The notes beneath the pieces are model-generated. The model saw only the letters and a list, made by a program, of their open reading frames with translations. It made no database searches and was not told the DNA's origin. Both the position numbers and the translations under genes were made by a program. A stretch of DNA of 64,000 nucleotides from assembly GCF_021347895.1 (NCBI RefSeq), contig NC_067129.1:29983690-30047689 (forward strand), written 5' to 3'. Below are positions 23,701-34,510 of this stretch, piece after piece. How positions within the stretch are numbered: position 1 is the stretch's first letter; each line of letters begins with the position of its first letter. Origin of the DNA: Acanthochromis polyacanthus. Lineage: Eukaryota > Chordata > Actinopteri > Pomacentridae.

Positions 23701-23869
23701 CGTACATAACGTACACATGCATAACACACACCTGTGCTCAGTGTAAGGTCAGTTTGTTTGTGGGTGCATCTATAGTAAATGGACACATTCTATGTTGCTG
23801 TGATTCCTGATCATCAATAACTAAGAAACAAATGCTGCATTTCTGACAATGCCATGAGGGGGAATGAAC

Positions 23870-24125
23870 AGCCTCGGTGGAGTACTGCACTTTCTGAGTG
23901 CTTTTTTTGTTATTTCTATTTTTGTACTCTATTTAGATGTTTTAATACACTTTGTTATTATAAATATACCACCGATTTTACACCTTATTTCTTCAACTAG
24001 CACATTTTACACTCTAATTGCATGTTCTGTTGCACATTATTTCCGTATTTCGCCGAAAATAACGTGTGAGCTACTGGACACCTTGAATTTCCACTTGAGG
24101 ATGAATAAAGCATCTATCTATCTGC
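23870..24125 (+). mobile_element. LINE 3' end ending in (TCTA)n
   Basis: An AT-rich segment leads to TGAATTTCCACTTGAGGATGAATAAAG and then CATCTATCTATCT. This layout, a fold of GAATTTCC with GAGGA, then AATAAAG, then a tetranucleotide tail, is typical of teleost CR1/L2/Rex1-group LINE 3' ends. CTGCACT occurs both at the presumed left border (about 23884) and directly after the tail, a possible short target duplication. The 144-codon open frame that covers this region has no protein features. Confidence 0.58.
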
Positions 24126-25400
24126 ACTGCAGTATGGCTGCACTTTGCCTTCGTTTTCATCTCTTGAGAAAACACCAGACCAAAGATCTGCGTAAATTCA
24201 CTTCGACTGCAAAGTACAAAGTCACCAAGACGACCCGCAACACATTTTCTCCGTTACATTCACCCAAGCCTCGTGATTTTCCTCTCTGCATCATTTAGAA
24301 CCACTTTTCCGTGGCTTCTCGCGCCTGCCTCCCTTTAAATGGGTCAAAACAGGTGAGACTAATTCTTTCAGAGCTCTTAGCATACATTTTTTAACCTCAC
24401 CATTTATACACATTTTCCCCAGCCGAGCGGAGCTGAAATTGGATGTATATGAGAATAAATAACCGTGCGGAGATTTGTTTTCAAAGGGGTAAGCGCATCC
24501 CGTCAGCAGAATTTCTGACCCCGCTGTGGCCCCAGAATGTGCAGAAAAACCCATTTAAAGCGCACGACAACCGCACCAGGCTTTCACAATCACACATCAT
24601 CCGGACTGTAAAAAGTCAGACGGAATGAGAACCACCACCAGGACGTAAACACTCTCATTTAGGTGCTGACATTAAGTCCAGGCAGCGCTAAAGCTAGCAG
24701 ACAACAGATAAACAAAAGCAAATTAAAAGCGAGGGCCCCTCGCCGATGCTAAATACTCCATAAACCTCCCCGAGCAACCGCTAACGTCGTCAATGATTAT
24801 GTGGCAGTCAGACTTAAAACGGGAGGCAGAGGGAGAGACGGGGAAACAAAATGAGGGAGTTTGTGAGCAGAGAGAAGTCGGTTTATAAAGGCAGAGATGG
24901 AGTAAAACTAAAGAAGAAAAACAAACAGCAACAGAAAGACATCCTGACTCCCGAAGCTTCCTTTCTGCTCCGTGAAGCTCCAAATAATCCCAAAAGTAAA
25001 TTAGCTGTGGAGCTACTTTAACTTTTGAGCACTAGACCATCACATCTGAGCACACATGTAGATTTACCGCGACTTTGAGTTAAATATTCATGTCTAGATG
25101 GTTAGAAAAGTCTTTCATGATCTTTAAAATGCCTTCATAGCGACAAAAAGTGGGTTTTTCAGAGATCTTCAGCTATTTATCGTGTAGAAAAAGGGTTGTT
25201 TAGCTCTCTAACGGTGACTTTTATGGCAAAACATGACTGCTGAGATTAATACTGATGCAGTTAATAGGTGAATAAAATGATGTCTGATTTGTAAATTTCA
25301 TCTACAATCACATAAAATAAATGTATAAAGTGATGCTAAACTATTAATCCTTTAAAATATGAAAACAAAACACATTTTTCACCTTTCAGATGGCCATAGA
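24126..25400. other. Gene-free sequence
   Basis: No coding feature is supported. 24430-24820 is non-repetitive, moderately GC-rich and contains TAAT/AATTA homeodomain-like cores, as conserved non-coding elements often do; conservation cannot be judged from this sequence alone. Confidence 0.45.
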
Positions 25401-25419
25401 GGAGACATCTCTGTCACAA

Positions 25420-26320
25420 ACTTAACAGGTTGGACCCGAGCACAGAGCCACACTACCAAGGCTGGATGGAAAGAGAATGTGTTTTATTGTTGGGGGATGT
25501 GGATTATGGCAGAGGGTGAGAGGAGCCGGGTTGCAGGGGAAGCGGCTGGTGGAGTGGGGTTTGGACCTGGAGGTTCTAGAGCCGGGGGGCCGAGGTGTTC
25601 TGTGGGCCAGGCGGCGACTGACGTCCAGGCGGGGGGTTCCGAGAGGTTCCGAGAGGTGAAGGGCAGCCGGCTGGCTGCTGCGGGTTCCAGGTTGGGTTGA
25701 GGGGAGCTGGTCGGGGTTCCAGGGAGGGGGTCCGGGCAGAATGGGGAGTCCAGGAGGGGAAATACCGGTGCCGAATGGTTTGGAAGGGCAGACAAGGGAC
25801 CAGGGCTAAGGGAATCCCGGACAGCTGGATCTAGACGAAGGCAGGAGAAAAACAAAATGAGAAAACACCAAAAATTCAACAGACTTACTGGAGGTTAGAA
25901 AGTGAACTGAACTGTGCAGTCTTGTTCAACAATCTGGCAGGGAGTGGAAGGATGAGCCGGTTCTTATTGCAGAGGAGTAATCAGGTGAATGTCCTTCAGC
26001 TGTCCGGGACCCACGGGGAAGGCAGATTACCTGAGTGGAGGCAGGTGTGAGCCTGCACTCTACTCAGGTGTCGCACTGGGAAGGAACAGAGGCAGTGGAG
26101 AGGATGGGAGACCAGGAGGAGACAGAGGGAGAGACAGGGACAGAGGAACGGATGGGAGACAGAGGGAGAGACAGACAGAGAAACCGAGGGACAGAGAGAG
26201 AGAGAGGAGCAGGAGTGGGAGAGAAGAGCATGAAAGGGAGAGGAAGAGAGGAACCAGATGGGAAAGGGGGTATTGGGGATGTCAGGTGGGAAGGACAGGG
26301 GTGAGGAGGAAGTCCTGACA
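25420..26320 (+). repeat. G-rich, purine-biased block (repeat-like)
   Basis: 25490-25830 is strongly G-rich on the plus strand (GGGGGG runs, GGTTCCGAGA repeated at 25635-25656), and 26088-26300 is an almost pure GA/GGA tract with GACAGAGGGAGAGACAG units. The edges carry TCTGTCACAAAC and GTCCTGACAAT, which might be element borders, but no duplication was confirmed. Overlapping open frames on both strands are low-complexity products of the composition. Confidence 0.55.
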
Positions 26321-28079
26321 ATCTCATTTTCTTTATATATTTCATCATTTATTTAATCTATTTTTATTGTACAGAAATGCATATTGTAACTTTTCTGCAT
26401 TTTTATTCACATATTCTGAACAAATATACAGAAAAACTGAAGTTTAATTTGCAAGAATCAGTCATCATAGCACATTATACCATGAATAATAATCACAGGA
26501 CAGTGTTTTCTTAAATAAATAATCATTGTTAACACAAAATCTAGATAAAATTGCATTTAAAACAATAATATATAAATTTCTCAGGGTATTTTTCAATGCT
26601 GAATAGTTCTAGACTTGAATTTCGTCCTGCTTCAGCTCCAAAATAATGTCAATGTGTGATTTGAATATAAATATTATATGTAAAAACAAGTAAGTCATCT
26701 AATTAAATCATGACTGACTACTACTTTGTTATTATGAAACTAAATGTAAATTCTTCCTCCACCATTCAGAAGAAGGATTTTAATCAGTATAAAGCCGTCA
26801 CTGAGACACAACCATTACACCTTATTAAGTGTCCCACGTGTTACTTTGTTAGATAACGGTGTTCATAATTAATCAGACGTCTTTACTGGATTATTGAAAA
26901 TCATTGAGGTCCAGGAGGAATTTCTCCTCAGAAAATCTATTTCTTCTTTATTCTTCTGACTATTGGATCCCCTTCTGTATGACTCATGCAAACTATAAAG
27001 CATCCATATATATCTAATTTAAAATAAACACAGGGGCTTGTTTGGTTCCGTCAAAATGTCACTTCAACACCTCTGAACCGTTTCTTATGACTTCCTCAGA
27101 TCAATAATAAATACTTTTTTAAAGATTAACAAGATGGTTATCATCTGAGATAAGACCGCACATGAAAATGGACTTTATTTATTGGTCAGGAGGGAAATTA
27201 TGGTTGTTTTCTATTGTTTTTTATAATTTTTCATCTCAGATTTACATGTTAGGATCCATCTTTTGTTGGTGGCGTCTGATTCTACACCCCAACTTATTGT
27301 GTTTAGTCTTTAATTCTGTTATTTTTATTCTGAATAGTTTTTGTGTTAGTGCAGTTTTAGCTGTACAGCATTTTATCAGCTTAAAAACGGACTTTTACTT
27401 TAATATTAACACCACTGATTGAACTTAAATGTACTTAAATAATGAGATTCTTCTTAAATTAGCATTCATTTTGCTTAATTTTGCAATAATCAATTTTTCC
27501 AACTGAAGTATTTGCTTTATCCAGTTGTTTGTCATTAGACTTCCCGCCATAGCAAAACTTTTACACTTCTTTTGCATTTTACATTTAACATATAGGTTTC
27601 AGTGTAATTTTAACGACATTTCAAACATAATTGCAAAGGAAAAGGTGCTAAATGAGTGTCTGATGTATTGTGTGCATGTGTCGTCTTAATTATTATCTGT
27701 TTATCTTTATGCAGATTTTTAGGCTCTTTTTTGCACAGATGACAGCTGCACCTTTCAGTTTAGTTATATATAAACAATAAAGACATTTTAATATTGTTTT
27801 TTTTTTTACTCTGTAATCTTATTTGAAGAGAAAGCTGCAGCAGAAAAACTTGAAAAAAACTCGAAAAAAACTCGACGAAAGGTGCATAATTCTAAAAAGA
27901 GCAAGAAATCTGACAATTACATGACAGTGCAGTGATTGTAATGTGCAAAAAAATATTGTTTGAAATCACAATTTTGATAATAGACTTATGTCTATTTCAA
28001 TTTCTGCAAGAATCTGTGGAAACATTATTTCAATTTAGTCCTTATGTAGATCTTGGTTTATTTTGGATATTATTTCATA
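26321..28079. other. Gene-free, very AT-rich sequence
   Basis: No coding feature. Poly-A/T runs are frequent (for example 27842-27872 with repeated GAAAAAAACTC). Confidence 0.55.
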
Positions 28080-28165
28080 AATGTTTGCACCATCTTTGCT
28101 GCTGTAACATTGTAAATTTCCCGCACTGTGGGATTAATAAAGGTTTAACTTATCTTAACGCATGT
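28080..28165 (+). mobile_element. Truncated LINE 3' tail, same family as 41676-43625
   Basis: TGCTGCTGTAACAT, then TTTCCCGCACTGTGGG, ATTAATAAAGG and CTTATCTTAA match the 3' end of the reverse-strand LINE at 41.7 kb (TGCTGCTGTAACAT, TTTCCCTGGACATGGGG, AGTAATAAAGGG, TTATCTTATC). Only the tail is recognisable here; an AT-rich 3' untranslated stretch may extend left to about 27930. Confidence 0.72.
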
Positions 28166-28689
28166 ATAATTGGAACTTTGGGCTGATCATTTCAAAATAA
28201 AAGCCTGTAAAGTCTTTACCACTTCCCCCTGCAGAGTTTTCTGATCCGTCATGATGAAGGTGTGGCGGTAACGGATCACAGGTTTGGAGGACGCTTCCTG
28301 TTAGGCAGCAGATAACAGATCAGGGAGGCATTTATCACCCTCAACCTCCTGCTTCACCTCCTCGTTAACGTCCTGGTTGGAGTTTTATTCCTCCTCCGGC
28401 CTGGTTTCCTCTTTCCTTTCCAACCCTGTGTTCATCTCGTGTCGTCTTCCTGCTGCTGCTGTATTTCTGACCGTCTTCCCTCTCATCTCCCCAGCCCTCT
28501 GTCTTCTCTTCAGTCGGCTCGTTATCTCTCTCATCGCTCCATCATTTTCTTTCTGCTTCCTCTCCAGTCACCCCTCAGTGTTCGTCTAACCCCGTCGCTG
28601 CCTTTGTTCTCCATCTGCCTCATGTTTCTGACCATTTCTCAGCCCCAGAATCAACCTTCACCTCCGTTACATCTGCAAATACGACATTA
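28166..28689. other. Gene-free; pyrimidine-rich tract
   Basis: 28380-28600 is dominated by C and T (CTTCC, CTGCTG, CTCTC). Overlapping open frames here are Ser/Phe/Leu-rich products of that bias. Confidence 0.5.
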
Positions 28690-29620
28690 AAATGGTTTCT
28701 AGTATATTCATGAAGGATAAGAAAGAGCTTTTTCTATCTTTGAATCAACAGCATGGATTTGATTGTTTCTCTGAGCAGCAGAAAACAAAAAACACATAAA
28801 AGAGTCTTATAAATACAACATAAAGACACTTTTTTTTCCTGAAATTTGACAACTACAAATCAACTAATACATCTGGTTTTGCTCAGTAGTGCCCACAATG
28901 GTAAGTTCTCATATAAAATGGGTTCATATAAATTTTTTCCTTAATAATTGAAATAAAAATAATCAAGTTGAAGTTTAAAAATTCTCTGCATCAAGGAACT
29001 TTTCTCTGTTCAACAAGAAAAGCAAAAAACACAGAAGAGAGTCTTTTAAATAAAACATGGACATAATACATCTGTGTTTGCTGTATTATTGTTGATTTCA
29101 TATATAAAATGATTTAGTATTAAGACAACACAAACTACACTTTGTTCCACATTCAAATGTTCTCTTAATAGTTTATATTTAAAATAGTCAAGTTGAAGTT
29201 TAAAATTTCTCTGCATGAAGGAGACTCTTTTGAACAAAACATATTGAGATTTTTTTTCTCAAATTTGACATCTACAAACAACATAATACATGTTTTTTTC
29301 TGTATTATTGTTAATTTCACATCTTAAAATGGTTTCCTGTCAAGAAAACACAAACTACATTTTGTTCCACTTTCATTTTTCCTCTTAACTACAATAAAAA
29401 TAATCAACCTGAAGTTTACAATTTCTCTGCATCAAGAACAGTTTTATGAAGACATACTCTGTCTGTTTTTGCTCAGTAATTCCCACAGCTTACTGTTAAA
29501 AAGTGTTTTACGATCAAGAAAAAGAAACAAACTGCATTCTGTCCCACATTCAACTTTTTTTCTCATGCTTGAAATACAAAAGCAGGTCAAAGTTTTCACA
29601 TATTTTGGATTGTTTTTCCT
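28690..29620 (+). repeat. Degenerate tandem array, about 220-bp unit, four units
   Basis: A marker block AGTTGAAGTTTAAAATTTCTCTGCAT-like recurs at about 28965, 29191 and 29406, with a weaker form near 29585. Each is preceded by CAAACTRCATTTTGTTCCAC and followed by CTACAAAYMACATAATACATCTG-type text, giving a period near 215-226 bp. Units are clearly diverged. AT-rich and non-coding, so satellite-like. Confidence 0.78.
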
Positions 29621-32600
29621 TTTAAAAGGAAAGTGTATTTTTTAAAACCTGCATTTAAAACTAGTGACTGAAAATCTCCAGGGGCATTTAGAAGTATCAA
29701 GAAGTATTTTAAAAAGTTAATTAGATTTATTTCCCAGCTACTATAATTTAGACAACACTGGGTTATAATGATAACTACGGCTTTAAATCATGTACAGATC
29801 TGTAAATGAGATGTCTTACTTGTAGCCAGTTTCATTTCATTTCACTTTATTTTCACCATTTATTAGAAAGAAACTTGATTGCAGAAGGACTGAAGGTACA
29901 ACAGATCTAAATCATGCATTAAAATAAATGCAAAAATGCATGCACCCAATTTAAGAAACAAAGATAAACTAATAAGAACAAACAAAACACATAAATAATG
30001 AACTAAAACATAGGATGCCCAAAAAACTACTTAAAATCTGAGCTCAGTTTCTAAATTTAGGATGTTTTATTGACGTAAAAATCAAGTTAGCATCAGTAGC
30101 AAAGCATTAATGAGGGTAAAATTCCAAAAATATACATATAAATACAATAAATGAAGTGAAAAAAGAATATCAAAGTGAAATAAAGCACTTAAATACCATA
30201 AATATAACAAAATATGCAATATAATATTATTTTTATCTGATCAAAATGCAACACAGATCTTTATGTTTGGCACTTTTCGCTCTTTTCTTGGGTAAAAAAA
30301 ACAGTTAAGGGGCTTTTTTATGGACTTTAAATCTTTATATTGACCTTGAATTGAATTAAACGTGCTAAATTGATTTATTTTGAATCCTGTAAATAAAATC
30401 AAAGTGGCTTTTCATTCAGAAAGTCAAACAAAAATGCTTCAAAGCTCCGTCTCCAAGAAAAGTAGCAGGAAGTCTGTCAACTCTCCGGAGTCTTCACACT
30501 TTGACTCGTGTTCTTCTGCTCTTATCTCCTCTTCTGTAATTTCCTCTCATCTCCCGTCGCCTTCCACTCATCTCAGCCGGCGGTCGGCTCTCTTCTGCTT
30601 TCTTTTAATTTCCTCTCCTCTTCATCTCCGTTATCAACTCCACGTTTAGCCTTCTCCTCTTCCTTCGCTCGTCTCTCTCCAGATTCTGAACCTCTAATCG
30701 TCTAAATCTGCACCGTGAAGGACTCGTGGAGCTGCATCCAACTTGAAGCAGAAAGATTTGTCTGTTTTCTTTTCAGTAACTGAGATGGAAAGCTGTTGAT
30801 TCTGGATTTATTTGCCTGCATTTGATAAAAACTGTGTCACTTCTTGTTGCATTTCATGAAGATTCCCAGTTAGGACGAAACCCAACAGAAGATTGAAGAG
30901 CATCTTGGTTTCTACATGAAAAACATGAAAAATCTGTACAAAAAAAAAACACCAGAGCTGTCTGTTTTTTCCTTAGAGAGCTCTTTACATAGATCTCTTC
31001 TGCATAGACACTGGAGTACTTCAAGGAGAACCTCTATCATCTTTCCTCTCCATCATCTGCTTAGACTGTTCACTGAGGAATGCAATCTTCTGATGGTCTG
31101 ACCCTAAAGCGTCGTCAAAGTAGAAGACACCCTAAATTTCAAGCCACTGGCCGCTTTAACCACCACTGGACTCTGATTCTTCACTCACAGATGCAAACTG
31201 AGACTCCCGACTTCTGCCACTGTGACATTTCTGCTTGTTTTGCTTCAGTTATTAGAATAAGAGATCTACCTGCACGCCTTTAAGCCTTTTTGGGTCAATT
31301 AGCCCAGCTGTTGCCATGGGAATACACATTAATGTGCTAGGAGAGGGAGGTTTGGTGTTTGCTTGGCAGTTTAGTTAAATTACCAATAATTTTGCAACTT
31401 TAAACTGCTGTGGACAGTCGTGTGCATACAAATGTCAGTCCTGTTAACTGATTTGTTACCTGTTCTTTGATGTACGCTTGAAAAAACAAGTTGATAAACC
31501 AATAAATTCCATCAGTACTGGGCAATTCAACACACATTTAATGTAAATCCAATGTAGGGAACGTAAACTCTCGGAAAGAAGGTGGACTAAGACAGAGTTT
31601 AATCATTAAGACTGATGTTTGCGTATCGTTAAAGACCTTTTATTGCCCCTAATCGTGATCTTTAATAAGCTTACTTGAATGACTAACTTGTGTGAAAAGT
31701 TCGAAAGAGTTTGAGAAACATGAGCCTTGAACGTCATCCTGGGTCCAGCATGGATGTTTTCTCTCCGTAGACTGGGTTGAGGAAGATGTCAACGGGTGTA
31801 TTTAAGCAGCAGATGGATGAAACATTCCAGAAACATCACAAGCCCTCATGTTGAAACCACCTGCAATCTGAAAGTTGCAGCAGCCTCAAACTTTGTCTGA
31901 CCTGTTAGTGATGCTCGGAGCTGCAAGCCCAGTGTGAGCCGTCAGGTAGTTCTACAATATCTAGAAAAATGTAGATTCACACACTGGACCAAGACATAGA
32001 AAGCGTCAAATAAGTAAGATTTGAAGCCTCATCCCCTCCAGCTGCTGCCCCACTAGGAGGTATAGCTCACTTTATTCTCTTACCAAGCTTTCTTAGGGTT
32101 TAAAACTACTTAACTCAAGTATTTCCTGCTTTACTAGACAGTGAAATCTCAATACCATCACAATTAGGACAAATCTGCTGAGACTAGCAGGTAAAACTAA
32201 CATCTATAAGGAGAACAACAACTTTATTTAGAACAACTAGACAGAGAGATGGACATATGACTACTGTTTTCCTGATTCCACCTCATTTAACAGCTTTATT
32301 TTTTCATTCTTGATATTTTTAGACACCGTGTTTGCCAAAATCCTCAATCGTGGAAGTTTGTCTTTGGTCTTGATTCCTTCGTTAAATCTATACTCAATCT
32401 ACTACTGACTGAATTCTCTTTGAAATGCTTTGTTATCCTTTTGAGAATATGGTGACACAACATCTAGATGTGCAATTATTGAACAATAAATAATGGTGTA
32501 ACTTTCCTATAAGGCTGTTTTCCACTGCTGGAACTTCTGTGCATGTTCCAATCTCAAAAAACTGCCCCGTAGATTTTCTTTCAGCATTCTAAAAGGAGAA

Positions 32601-33390
32601 CTACCAATCTTCTCATTTGAAAGAACTTCTAATGCTGCTGTATGGATCTTGATGCTGATCGGTTAAACTCAGAAAAGGCACACTATGACAGGTGAAAGGT
32701 AGAGAAGACATGAAGTAACGTTTTTCTTCCCACTCGATGTTCATGTTCAGCATCTTCATTTTAAAAAAACACTGTTTAGGCGAAACACAAATGAATAAAC
32801 AGCATTTCTACTGGCTGTAAAGGCAGTTCCTGTTGTACTTGCAGTTGGGTGGAAGAGCAGGCCCAAGACCACATGAAGGTCATCACGAGACGCATCACAT
32901 TTCAGCAATTACAACTATAAAATAAGGCTAGAAGGTCAACTCACCAGTCTTTACGGCTCGTTTTTGCTCTGATATTTATTCTAAAAGTTAGGAGAGCTAA
33001 ACTATGAAGCCAGTTCAACACATCCAGCTTTCTTTGTGTCAGCTGACTCAACAAAAACTAAAACCCCGGGTGGTGAAGGTGGTTTTCAACTTACTCTGTT
33101 AACTCAGACTTTCTGCTTCAAACTCTGTTCACATAAAAGTTGCGCGTCATGTGATTCTTCTTCTGCACGAAATAAAATGATGGTTGCTTCAGTCAACAGG
33201 TTGTTTAATGGAAAACAATGTGGAATATAAAAATGTATGCTGGTTAAAGTCCAGATGCTGCTGGAAATGATACCAGACAGGAATGCTGATAGAAAACTAG
33301 AAAATCCTTGCTGACAGTAGACACCATCAGCCTTAGTCCCACCTTCACCTCTAGGGGTTAAATACCTGGGACTCTCCAAACTAGTTTTAG
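29621..33390. other. Gene-free AT-rich sequence
   Basis: No gene or recognisable element. 30480-30690 is a second pyrimidine-rich tract comparable to 28380-28600. Short frames have no domain. 31080-31283 is open but without splice signals I would trust. Confidence 0.5.
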
Positions 33391-33455
33391 AACTGAAGAA
33401 GCTGCTCGGATGAGAGGCGAAACGTCTTCAAGATCACAAGATTAAGTCCAGTTGC
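33391..33455 (+). repeat. Conserved repeat tail (GAAGAAGC...GAGAGGCGAAACGTCTTC)
   Basis: The string GATGAGAGGCGAAACGTCTT is a block I recognise from dispersed repeats in many teleost genomes. What it belongs to is not clear from this window, since no open frame or terminal repeat borders it. Confidence 0.45.
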
Positions 33456-33519
33456 CTGAACTAAACCCTTCACCTTAAGATGACCTGGACGACTGAGAAC
33501 CTTCACAGACTGACAGAAA

Positions 33520-34185
33520 ACTCTTAAAGGTGTGCAATATGTTTATTTAACCGATCAATGCAGCTGATTATTGATAACTGACAGCTGCACATTAAAGTTA
33601 TTAAACTTCAGACTCCATATATCTAAACATGATTTTGTACTGAAATGTATTTAGGCCTGACACTGTCCCATAACGCAGGACAAATTTGTCATTTCTGGCC
33701 AAATCAAAGTGAAATTTATGTTACTGATAGAATATTCTCTGTAATAAAACCAATTGACAATCAATGTTCTAATCAGCGTTCTATCAGCTGAAACAGATTT
33801 GGCAGCAAATCAGGCCCAGCTTAAAACCTATTTTTAAGATTTCTGCATCAACAACTAAGTACATGTTGGGTTTCCATAGCAACACGATGCATGCAGTGTG
33901 TATTGCTGTAAATACATAGTTTCATTCAGTGGTTTTAGTAACATACAGATGAAAATGTTTGCAGATGAAACATTTTCCCTGAGCTTAGAATATGTATCGC
34001 CTCAAAGGGAGACATTTCTTCCGGCCGATTTAAATCAAAAGCTCCAAACAAAACCTGATCCTGACCAGGTTAGCTCCGTAGCGTTTGTTACCATGGAGAT
34101 CTAGCAGGGTAAAAGAGAGTCTTGTTTCAGCATACCTCATTTGCCCACTAATCGCACTTTGTAACTCTGTGGCTGAATGCTTCTT
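33520..34185 (-). repeat. Dispersed repeat, copy 2 (inverted mate of 13265-13935)
   Basis: The reverse complement matches 13265-13935 block for block from GATCAATGCAGCTGATTATTG (33562) through GACACTGTCCCATAA (33659), CATAGCAACACGATGCATGCA (33875) and GATTTAAATC (34027) to AACTCTGTGG-type text near 34160. Identity is moderate with several indels. Confidence 0.8.
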
Positions 34186-34269
34186 TTTAAACTTAAACCA
34201 CCACTAGCCAGTTTGTTGGCTCATGCTTTCCTTTTACAAATCTACATTGTTCTATTTCTTACGCGCTAA

Positions 34270-34510
34270 CAAAGCTAAAGTTACGTGCGCTAACTACCAT
34301 TTCTCATTGTTTTTCAGTCAGATTCTGCACTGCAATGAAAACAAAAAGGCTGAAATAGCAGATTAAAGGCTCATTTCTGCAATAGTTTCAGCAGTGGAAA
34401 GTTAGAAAATCCTAAACAACCACATGCCATGTTGCCTTTTACATGAGCACTGCTGTTCTTTCCTGCCTTCACCTGTCTCTTATTCCTTCCACGTCTTCTC
34501 TACAAGCCTT
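34270..34510 (+). repeat. Direct repeat, unit 1 (mate at 37375-37605)
   Basis: Shares with 37375-37605, in order: CTAACTACCATTT, GATTCTGCACTGCAATGAAAA, AAAGGCTGAAA, TTTMAGCAGTGGAAAG and TCTTCTCTACAAG / TCTTTTCTACAAG. The units are about 3.1 kb apart and diverged. Confidence 0.72.

Noticed and set aside
25484..25879. 131-codon Pro/Ser-rich open frame on the minus strand
   Set aside because: Low-complexity product of the G-rich plus strand. Overlapping frames on both strands are open for the same reason.
33400..33440. Hammerhead-ribozyme-like core (GATGAG...CGAAAC)
   Set aside because: GATGAGAGGCGAAACGTC has the two conserved strings, but the bases between them are too few to form stem II and no flanking stems I and III could be paired by eye. 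It is better explained as part of a dispersed fish repeat.
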